Position numbers and translations under genes: made by a program. 5,279 bases of DNA from Deltaproteobacteria bacterium (GTDB taxonomy: Bacteria; Myxococcota_A; Bradymonadia; UBA7976; VGTA01), in assembly GCA_016874875.1 (NCBI GenBank), contig VGTA01000296.1, forward strand, positions 1-5,279. Direction: 5' to 3'. The notes below the pieces were generated by a model that saw nothing but the letters and a program-made list of their open reading frames with translations, was not told the origin of the DNA and ran no database searches. Shown here piece by piece: positions 1 to 5,279 of this stretch; within the stretch, counting starts at the first letter, position 1, and each line of letters begins with the position of its first letter.

Positions 1-1047
1 GCGCCCCCCGCGCCTCTCGCGCTCGCCGCCCCCGGCGCGCTGGGCCCGCTCGCCGCCGCGGGGGCGTGGGCGGCGGCGTTTGGGGGCGGGGAGGGGTTTG
101 AGGGGGCGTGGGGAGCGGGGGCGCTTATCCCGGAGGTGGTGTGGGAGGAGGGCGGGCCGGGACCGCAGTGGTGGCGCGCGTGGAGCGCGCCGCTCGCCCA
201 CGCCGGGGGGCGGCACCTGCTCGGCAACGCGCTCGCGCTCGCGTTGGTGGCGCGGGTGGCGCGGGCGCGCCACGGCTGGGGGTGGCGGGCGGGGCTGTTC
301 GCCTACTGCGCCGCCGCCCTCGTCGCCCTCGCCCGCGCCGCCATCGGGGGCGGGTGGAGCGTGGGGCTGTCAGGGGGGGTGTTCGCGCTGCTCGGCGCCA
401 CGGCGGCGGCGGCGTGGGGCGGGGGCGCGCGCCTCACGGGGCTCGTCGCCCCCCTCGCCCTCGCGCTGCTTTTTGGGTGGGCGGGGAGCGGCGCCGGCGC
501 CGACGGGGTGAGCCACGCCCTCGGCTTTGGGCTCGGCGCCCTCTGCGGCGCCCTCTGGGCGCACCCCCGCGCCCCCCGCGGCGCGCGCGCCCTGCGCGCC
601 CTCACCCTGAGCGCCGCCCTGAGCGCCGCCGTGGGGCTCGCCGCCGCCGCGCGCGCGCTCCGCGCCCCCGGCGGCCCGCGCGGCGGCTGGGCGCGCGTGT
701 CTCACGTGCGCGAGCTCGACGGCCCCGCCCTCACCAACGGCCTCTGCGCCGTGGGCCCCCTGCGGCTGAACCCCGCGGCGAGCCCGCTGTGGCGCGCGGC
801 GCTCAGCGCCCCCCCCCGCCCCCTGCGCGGCGCCCCCCCGCTCACCCTGCGCGCCGCGCTCGTGACGGAGGGGGCGGCGGCGGGGCGCGCGAGCGTGGGG
901 CTGGTCTGGGGCGCGGGGGCGGGCGGCGGGGGGAGCGGGGCGCCGCTCGGGGCGGTGTGCCTCACGCCGGCGGTCGCGCGCGGAGGCGACCCGGCGGGCC
1001 TCGCGGCGGCGGCGCGCCTGTGGGAGGAGCGCGGAGCGGGGCGCTGA
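1..1047 (+). CDS. Rhomboid-family intramembrane serine protease, 5' end outside window
   Basis: Membrane-embedded serine protease of the rhomboid family, expected to cut transmembrane substrates within the cytoplasmic membrane; the substrate is unknown. The frame is open from base 1 and ends with TGA at 1045-1047, giving 348 visible codons. A GTG at 136 could be taken as a start, but it lies inside the conserved pre-TM2 region (GALIPEVV, then WWRAWSAPLAHAG), so the true start is upstream of the window. Visible family marks, by codon from base 1: HxxxN in TM2 (His72, Asn76), the GLSGG motif with catalytic Ser124 (TCA at 370-372), and the catalytic His172 in SHALGFGLGA (514-516). Hydrophobic segments fall near codons 72-85, 93-115, 120-138, 141-158, 170-188 and 197-220; an upstream TM1 may be partly visible at the left edge. 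After codon 221 comes a non-membrane tail of about 128 residues with Cys249 and Cys320, which I cannot assign to a family. The gene converges on the minus-strand operon. The family call is firm; activity is inferred from the intact Ser/His pair. Confidence 0.85.
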   Translation, partial: APPAPLALAAPGALGPLAAAGAWAAAFGGGEGFEGAWGAGALIPEVVWEEGGPGPQWWRAWSAPLAHAGGRHLLGNALALALVARVARARHGWGWRAGLFAYCAAALVALARAAIGGGWSVGLSGGVFALLGATAAAAWGGGARLTGLVAPLALALLFGWAGSGAGADGVSHALGFGLGALCGALWAHPRAPRGARALRALTLSAALSAAVGLAAAARALRAPGGPRGGWARVSHVRELDGPALTNGLCAVGPLRLNPAASPLWRAALSAPPRPLRGAPPLTLRAALVTEGAAAGRASVGLVWGAGAGGGGSGAPLGAVCLTPAVARGGDPAGLAAAARLWEERGAGR

Positions 1048-1074
1048 GGGGCGCGGCGCGGCGAGGGCGCCTGG
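1048..1074. other. Short convergent intergenic gap
   Basis: These 27 bases separate the stop codons of two converging genes and are the only non-coding stretch in the window. A weak inverted repeat, GGCGC at 1050-1054 against GCGCC at 1067-1071 with a 12-base loop, is present. It has no U-tract on either strand, so I do not call it a terminator. Transcription from each side probably runs into the opposite gene, or terminates by Rho. Confidence 0.6.
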
Positions 1075-2262
1075 CTAGAGGGCGACCACCCGCCACCCCG
1101 CCTCGCGCAGCGCCCGCGCGAGGCGCGCGCGCCCCGCCCCCGACGGCGCGCTCACCAGCGAGAGGTCGCCCCCCCCCGCCCCCGTGGGCTTCACCGCGCC
1201 GCCCAGGGGCGCGGCGAGGGCGCGGAGCGCCTCATGCGCCGGCGTCCACACCGGCGAGCCCGCCCCTGCCCCCAGCGCGCGCGCCGCCGCCCCGCCGGCC
1301 GCCGTGGCGTCACAGAAGGCGCGCGCGCGCTCCTCGGCGCGCAGTCGGGGGTCGCAGAGCGCCGCCGCCGCCGCCGCGCGCGCCGCGTCGATGGCGTCGA
1401 GGGCGGCGCGGTAGGCGGCGGGGGCGCGGGCGCGCCACGCCCAGGCGGCGCGCACCAGGGCGGGGGTGGAGGCGCTCTGCCCCATCCACACCCACAGGTG
1501 CGGGGGGAGGGCGGCGCGCGGGGCGGCGAGCGGGGCGGCGAGCGGGGCGGCGCGCCCCTCCCCCACGAGGGCGCCCCCCGCCCACACGGGCGCCGCCTCC
1601 TCCCCCGGCGCGCGCGGCGCCCCCGCCGCCGCCCCCTCGAGCCACCGGTAGCTCAAGAGCCCGCCCCACACGCTCGCCGCCACGTCCGCCCCGCTCCCGA
1701 GGTCACCCTGCACCCGCCGGTGGAGCGACTGCGTGAGGCTGAAGCGGGCGGCGGGCGGCAGGGGCGCCCCCGCGCGCCGCGCCACGAGGTCCACGAGGGC
1801 GGCGGTGGCGGCGCCGCTGCTCCCCAGCCCCAGCTTCTCGCGCCCCAGCGACCCCGGCACGGGCGCCGACAGCGCCCGCGTGTCCACCCGATACAGCCCG
1901 CTCGGCGCGTCGAGGGCGCGGAGGGCGGCGAAGGCGAAAGGGAGGTCGAGGCCCGCGCGCGCCCCGGCGCCGAGGTCGAGCGCCTCTAAGCGCGCCGCCG
2001 CGCCCGCGCCCCGCGCCCGCGCCCCGCGCCACTCCCCTGTCCCCACCCCCACCGCCTCCACGCAGTAGCGCGCGCCCTCCTCCCGCGCGCCCTCCTCCCG
2101 CGCGCCCCCCCAGCGCGCCTCCGCCGCCCGGCGCGTGGCGCACACGAGCGCCGGCGCGCCCTCGAGGACGGCGTACTCCCCAAAGAGCACCACCTTGCCC
2201 CACGCCCGCCCCACCTCCTCGGCGGCCGCGGCGGGGGGCTCAGGTGAGGGTGTAGAGCTCAT
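1075..2262 (-). CDS. mvaK2: GHMP kinase, most likely phosphomevalonate kinase
   Basis: Probable cytoplasmic ATP-dependent kinase converting 5-phosphomevalonate to 5-diphosphomevalonate in the mevalonate route to isoprenoids. The 395 residues show the GHMP motifs in order. Motif 1 is GKVVLFGEYAVLEG (residues 22-35, Lys23). Motif 2 is KLGLGSSGA (143-151, Ser148/Ser149). QGDLGSGADVAAS (185-197) holds the likely catalytic Asp193. GQSASTPALV (261-270) follows, and motif 3 is KPTGAGGGDLSLV (358-370). GLGSSGA, the QG..SG.DVAAS block, the S-x-S-T stretch and KPTGAGGGD resemble ERG8/MvaK2-type phosphomevalonate kinases more than mevalonate kinase, which usually has GLGSSAA. Length is normal for the family, somewhat padded by an Ala/Pro-rich insert (about 207-252) and a GAREE repeat (53-65). 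The ATG at 2262 overlaps the upstream gene by 23 bases and has no clear Shine-Dalgarno, so re-initiation after that gene's stop at 2240 is plausible; a GTG at 2214 is an alternative start that keeps motif 1. Mevalonate kinase or another GHMP kinase remains possible. Confidence 0.8.
   Translation of the reverse strand: MSSTPSPEPPAAAAEEVGRAWGKVVLFGEYAVLEGAPALVCATRRAAEARWGGAREEGAREEGARYCVEAVGVGTGEWRGARARGAGAAARLEALDLGAGARAGLDLPFAFAALRALDAPSGLYRVDTRALSAPVPGSLGREKLGLGSSGAATAALVDLVARRAGAPLPPAARFSLTQSLHRRVQGDLGSGADVAASVWGGLLSYRWLEGAAAGAPRAPGEEAAPVWAGGALVGEGRAAPLAAPLAAPRAALPPHLWVWMGQSASTPALVRAAWAWRARAPAAYRAALDAIDAARAAAAAALCDPRLRAEERARAFCDATAAGGAAARALGAGAGSPVWTPAHEALRALAAPLGGAVKPTGAGGGDLSLVSAPSGAGRARLARALREAGWRVVAL
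1509..1556. repeat. 12-bp minisatellite, four units, inside the kinase gene
   Basis: Four consecutive 12-base units start at 1509, 1521, 1533 and 1545, all beginning GGGCGGCG. The middle two are identical (GGGCGGCGAGCG); the outer two differ by one or two bases. On the minus strand the units encode an in-frame Ala-Ala-Pro-Leu/Arg ladder near residues 237-252 of the kinase. This sits in a low-complexity insert between conserved blocks, so gain or loss of units would change loop length without breaking the frame. Confidence 0.85.
2071..2100. repeat. 15-bp direct tandem repeat, two perfect copies
   Basis: CGCGCCCTCCTCCCG occurs twice in immediate succession (2071-2085 and 2086-2100), followed by a partial third copy (CGCGCCC). 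On the minus strand it encodes the repeated pentapeptide GAREE in the kinase (about residues 53-65). It is an in-frame duplication, probably from replication slippage, in a loop outside the conserved GHMP motifs. Confidence 0.85.
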
Positions 2263-3502
2263 CGAGGTTGCGGAACAGACTCAGCTCCGAGAGGCTGTGG
2301 CGGACCTCGGGGAACTGGTCGAGCATCTGCTTAAAGCGCTCGGGGGAGAGCATAAAGAGGAGGCTGCGGCGCACCGCCGTGCAGGTGGCGGTGACGGGGC
2401 TGTCGTAGACGAGGGAGGTCTCGCCGAAGATGTCACCCTCGCGCAGCCAGCGCGGCTCGAGGCTGCCGAGCTGGTTGACGCGCACGAGGCCGTCCAGAAT
2501 CAAGAACAGCCCCCGCCCGCGCTCCCCCTGCCGCAGCAGCACCTCCCCGGGCTGCACCACCATCGACTTAAACTCGCGCAGGAGCTCCGCGTGCGCCGAG
2601 CGGGGCAGGGCGCGGAACACGGGGGAGAACTTGGTGATGTTCTGCAGCATGCGCCCGCCCACCAGGTGCGACAGGGAGGCGTACACCTCCTCCTTGCACT
2701 CGCGCATCAGCGCATAGGCCGGGGCGGGGAGCATGAGCGCCCACACGTCGTCGTGGGCGGTGGCGGTGGCCACGCGCGGCGAGTTGGTGATGAGGCCCAT
2801 CTCCCCCACCAGCGCCCCCGCGCCGAGGGTGGCGAGGTCAATGGTCTCGCCCTCCTGCGTGCGGCGCGTGATGTCCACGCGCCCGCAGCACACCACAAAC
2901 ACCCCCCGCGCCTCCTCGCCCTCCTCGATGAGCTGGTCCCCCTGCGTAAAGAGGCGCAGCTCGAGGGCGTTGAGGAGCTGCAGGAGCGTCTGCTCGCTAA
3001 AGGCGTTAAAGAGGGACAGGGCGCCGAGGGCGGGGGGGGCGCTGAGGTCAAGGTCAAAGGCGCTGAGGTCGCCCGCCGCCGCCGTCGCCCGCGCCACCAG
3101 CGCCGCCCCCGACAGCGGGCGCAGCGCCTCCACCTGCGCGCCTAGGTCCACGGCGCGGCGCGCCTCCTCCTCGTCGAGGCGCGCCTGCTCCACCTCGCTG
3201 AGGAGGTCGGGCAGGTGGACCACGTCGGGCAGGGTGCGAGCGTAGCGCGCCGCGAGCGCGCGCAGCGTCTCGTCGTTGGACGCGAGGGGGGCGTAGCGCC
3301 TGAGGAGCCCGAGCGCCCACAGCGCGGTCACCGGCTGCCCCACGTGCAGGCTGACCCGCAGGCAGCCCCTGAGGAGCCGCGCCCCCTCCGCCTCGCCGCT
3401 CTCGAGCAGCGCGACGGCCACCACCACGCGCGCGGCGAGGTCCTTGGGGTCTTGGGAGAGCGCGGCGAGCTGCGCCCTAAAGAGGCTGTCCGTGGGTAAC
3501 AT
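2240..3502 (-). CDS. Protein with two cyclic-nucleotide-binding domains
   Basis: Likely cytoplasmic sensor or scaffold with two CRP/PKA-like cNMP-binding beta-roll domains; 420 residues from the start chosen here. Residues about 1-150 are mostly helical and rich in Ala/Leu/Arg, vaguely TPR-like, with no named domain. Domain 1 spans about 162-288, with a phosphate-binding cassette at 232-249 (VGEMGLITNSPRVATATA) that keeps Glu234 and Arg243. Domain 2 spans about 292-405, with the cassette FGETSLVYDSPVTATCTA (359-376); Glu361 is kept but the cyclic-phosphate-contacting Arg is Val370. No helix-turn-helix, kinase, cyclase or membrane segment follows; the protein ends about 15 residues after domain 2. 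Start choice: the frame is open back to 3553, but the ATG at 3502 has AGGAG five bases upstream and overlaps the preceding gene's stop as TGATG, whereas a 3553 start would overlap that gene by 52 bases. It is not a CRP-type DNA-binding regulator as it stands. The domain call is firm; ligand and output are unknown. Confidence 0.88.
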   Translation of the reverse strand: MLPTDSLFRAQLAALSQDPKDLAARVVVAVALLESGEAEGARLLRGCLRVSLHVGQPVTALWALGLLRRYAPLASNDETLRALAARYARTLPDVVHLPDLLSEVEQARLDEEEARRAVDLGAQVEALRPLSGAALVARATAAAGDLSAFDLDLSAPPALGALSLFNAFSEQTLLQLLNALELRLFTQGDQLIEEGEEARGVFVVCCGRVDITRRTQEGETIDLATLGAGALVGEMGLITNSPRVATATAHDDVWALMLPAPAYALMRECKEEVYASLSHLVGGRMLQNITKFSPVFRALPRSAHAELLREFKSMVVQPGEVLLRQGERGRGLFLILDGLVRVNQLGSLEPRWLREGDIFGETSLVYDSPVTATCTAVRRSLLFMLSPERFKQMLDQFPEVRHSLSELSLFRNLDELYTLT

Positions 3503-5279
3503 CAGGGCTCCTGTAGCTGGCGCCATACGCGAGAGGCGCCCTCTGCGGCGCACTCAAACATATCTAAGCGCCCATCCCCGTCAAGGTCAACGGGCTCCAC
3601 GTGCGCCGTGGGGCTGCGCGGCACGCCCTCAAAGGAGGCGTTGGCCTCAAAGAGCTCCCCGGCGCCGCTGTTGAGGAGCAAGACGCTCTCAAAGGGGTCG
3701 ATGGAGGCGTCGGCGTAGGTGATTCCAAAGACGGACACCATGACGTCGAGGTCGCCGTCGGCGTCGAGGTCGAGGAGAGTAGCGCCGAAAGCGGGCGAGG
3801 GGGGCAGGCCCGTGACGCGGTCGGGCGCGTCCACGAGGCCGCCGAGCCCGTCGCCCATAAAGACGGCGAGGGCGGGGGTGCCGGGGACGGAGATGCCCTC
3901 GATGTAGTCTTGAGGCAAGAGGACGTCGAGGTGCCCATCGCCGTCGAGGTCCCCCACCGCCACGTCGAGCCAGTCGCCGGGGTAGTCGTCGAGGGGGGAG
4001 GGGACGCGCTCAAAGACCCCGCCGCCGCGATTCATCAGCAGGCGGTTGGAGGCGCCGGGGAAGCTCTGCGGGAGGTTGTCGACGGCGATGATGAGGTCCT
4101 CGAGTCCATCGCCGTCGAGGTCAGCGCGGGCGACGTCGTGGTCGTGGACGTCCTCGACGTCAAAGTCGAGTCCCCCGGAGCGCTCCACCCAGCCGGCGCC
4201 CTCGCGCAAGAGGAGTCGCTCACGCCCGGCGGGGTCATTGCCGGCGGGGTCGCCCATGCGCATCAGGAAGATGTCGAGGTCGCCGTCGCCGTCCGCGTCA
4301 AAGAGCTCACCGTCGTGGCTCGGCTGGCGGAAGGGCTCAAAGGCGGGGTCCGCCACAAAGCCGCCCGCGCCGTCATTGAGCCACAGGGCGTCGCGCTCGC
4401 TGTAGAGGTTGAGGACCAGCGCGTCGAGGTCACCGTCGCCGTCCACGTCGCCGAGCTTGACGTTCATGCCGTTGCCCGCGGGCGCGAGGGGGCGAGGCGG
4501 GGCGAGGCCGCCGGCGCCGTCGTTGAGGAGGACGAGGTCGGGTTGCGAGACGACGCCGGCGGGGCTGCTGCTGCCCATGGCCAAGAAGAGGTCGGGCAGG
4601 CCGTCGCCGTTGAGGTCGGCCGCGCGCGCGTCATTGCAGTCCCCCGGGACGCCGAGGGCGTCGGGGCCCTCATCCACGAGGCGATTGACCGCGAAGAGGT
4701 CGCGCGCGGTGAGGCCCCGCCCGTCCTCGTTGTAGACCTCCACCTCCGCGGGCCCAAAGGCGTCGAGGCGGGGCGTGAGGAGGCGCCACTCCTCGTCCGA
4801 CACGCGCGTGAGCGCCCGCGGCGCCGCGCCGCCGAGGCGGACGCGGAGGCCCTCGCGGAGATCAACGCCGCGCAGGGTGACGTTGGTGTAGCCGGCGCGG
4901 AGGCCCTCGGGCGGGGTGAGGGTGGGGCGCACGTAGTCCACGGCGTCGGGGAGGGTGGCGCGCGCGCCGTCGGCGCTGACGAACGTGACCGGCAGGCCCT
5001 CGCCCTCGCCGGCGGGCACCACGAGCTCAAGCGCCGCGTCGCAGCCGGCGCCGCTGGTCACGAGGGTGGCGCGCTCCGCCTCCCGCATCCCCACCAGGGC
5101 GCTGACGCCCTCGCCGAGGTCCCCGCCCTCCACGCGCAGGCGCGTGCCGCCCCACACGGGGGCGCGGCGGGGGGCGGCGGCGCGGAGGGTGGGCTGCACG
5201 ACGTAGGTGAGGAGGTCGGCGCGGTCATCGCGGCGGCCGTCGGCGCTCATCACGGCGATGGCGACGGGGCCGGGGGGGC
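3502..5279 (-). CDS. IPT/TIG plus FG-GAP/VCBS seven-repeat protein, 5' end outside window
   Basis: Probably an exported calcium-binding surface or secreted protein; no signal peptide can be checked because the N-terminus is missing. The stop is TGA at 3504-3502. A GTG at 5253 and an ATG at 5250 are possible starts, but the frame stays open to the edge and the upstream codons (PPGPVAIAV) complete the last strands of an IPT/TIG domain, so both are internal. Numbering from the 5253 codon: an IPT/TIG domain ends near 18, a second spans about 19-108 and a third about 109-190, each closing with a (S/N)-x-DG turn and an aromatic strand. Seven D-x-(D/N)-x-D-G-x-x-D calcium loops follow, starting at 213, 269, 319, 378, 435, 495 and 556, spaced 50-61 residues. 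Strands like LLNDGAGGL stand between them, as in FG-GAP/VCBS beta-propellers. The count fits one complete seven-bladed integrin-alpha-like propeller. The protein ends 19 residues after the last loop with no visible anchor or sorting tail. Ligand or adhesion role is unknown. Confidence 0.88.
   Translation of the reverse strand, partial: PPGPVAIAVMSADGRRDDRADLLTYVVQPTLRAAAPRRAPVWGGTRLRVEGGDLGEGVSALVGMREAERATLVTSGAGCDAALELVVPAGEGEGLPVTFVSADGARATLPDAVDYVRPTLTPPEGLRAGYTNVTLRGVDLREGLRVRLGGAAPRALTRVSDEEWRLLTPRLDAFGPAEVEVYNEDGRGLTARDLFAVNRLVDEGPDALGVPGDCNDARAADLNGDGLPDLFLAMGSSSPAGVVSQPDLVLLNDGAGGLAPPRPLAPAGNGMNVKLGDVDGDGDLDALVLNLYSERDALWLNDGAGGFVADPAFEPFRQPSHDGELFDADGDGDLDIFLMRMGDPAGNDPAGRERLLLREGAGWVERSGGLDFDVEDVHDHDVARADLDGDGLEDLIIAVDNLPQSFPGASNRLLMNRGGGVFERVPSPLDDYPGDWLDVAVGDLDGDGHLDVLLPQDYIEGISVPGTPALAVFMGDGLGGLVDAPDRVTGLPPSPAFGATLLDLDADGDLDVMVSVFGITYADASIDPFESVLLLNSGAGELFEANASFEGVPRSPTAHVEPVDLDGDGRLDMFECAAEGASRVWRQLQEP
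3508..3512 (-). promoter_or_regulatory. Shine-Dalgarno for the cNMP-binding protein
   Basis: On the minus strand the sequence reads AGGAG, then CCCTG, then ATG (3502-3500). The five-base spacing is near optimal. The site lies inside the last codons of the upstream gene, whose TGA (3504-3502) shares its final A with this ATG. It fixes the start and indicates translational coupling. Confidence 0.75.

Noticed and set aside
136..1047. Rhomboid starting at GTG 136
   Set aside because: The frame is open to base 1 and the residues just before it (GALIPE) belong to the conserved region ahead of TM2; starting at 136 would remove TM1.
1050..1071. Inverted repeat in the convergent gap as a bidirectional terminator
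   Set aside because: The stem is only 5 bp with a 12-base loop and no T-tract on either strand; such stems arise easily by chance in this composition.
108..1736. Long + strand open frame of 542 codons crossing the rhomboid and into the kinase gene
   Set aside because: It translates to Arg/Pro/Gly/Ala-rich low-complexity sequence with no motif and overlaps two well-supported genes. Stop codons are scarce at this GC content, so it is a shadow frame.
2135..3145. 336-codon + strand open frame opposite the cNMP-binding gene
   Set aside because: It has no recognisable domain and is His/Glu/Arg-rich, as expected of the complement of Leu/Val/Arg-coding GC-rich DNA. The minus-strand protein has two clear domains.
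2240..3502. CRP/FNR-type transcription regulator
   Set aside because: No helix-turn-helix follows either cNMP domain; the protein ends shortly after the second one.
3570..4620. Regularly recurring GTCGAGGTC/CCGTCG blocks as a possible DNA repeat array or CRISPR
   Set aside because: The blocks are irregularly spaced and degenerate, and each coincides with the codons of an Asp-rich calcium loop on the minus strand. They are protein repeats, not DNA repeats with spacers.

Overview
The window comes from a bacterial chromosome of extremely high GC content. C and G dominate almost every line, most third codon positions are G or C, and stops are so rare that long spurious open frames appear on both strands. 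A mevalonate-pathway kinase, a large FG-GAP/VCBS-repeat protein with IPT/TIG domains and a double cyclic-nucleotide-binding protein together suggest a Myxococcota (old Deltaproteobacteria) type organism. That assignment is inference; no ribosomal RNA or marker gene is present.

Layout: four protein genes fill nearly the whole window. On the + strand, 1-1047 is the 3' part of a rhomboid-family intramembrane serine protease whose start lies before base 1. It converges, across only 27 bases, on a three-gene minus-strand operon that enters from the right edge. In transcription order the operon holds: (i) a secreted-type protein with IPT/TIG domains followed by seven Asp-rich calcium-binding FG-GAP/VCBS repeats, whose start lies beyond base 5279; (ii) a protein with a helical N-terminus and two cyclic-nucleotide-binding domains, joined to the first gene by a TGATG stop/start overlap with a good Shine-Dalgarno; (iii) a GHMP kinase that best matches phosphomevalonate kinase, overlapping the second gene by 23 bases.

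The overlaps imply one mRNA and translational coupling, but no obvious shared biochemistry links a cell-surface propeller, a cNMP sensor and an isoprenoid-precursor enzyme. Two automatic start choices look wrong: the cNMP-binding protein most likely begins at 3502, not 3553, and the propeller gene does not begin at 5253 but continues past the window edge. The rhomboid likewise does not begin at the GTG at 136.

No RNA genes, mobile elements, CRISPR arrays or convincing promoters or terminators were seen. I did not find a clearly new defence or mobile system. The points most worth a second look are the unusual operon, the asymmetric pair of cNMP domains, the extra C-terminal domain on the rhomboid, and G/C homopolymer and short tandem repeats inside catalytic or variable parts of genes.
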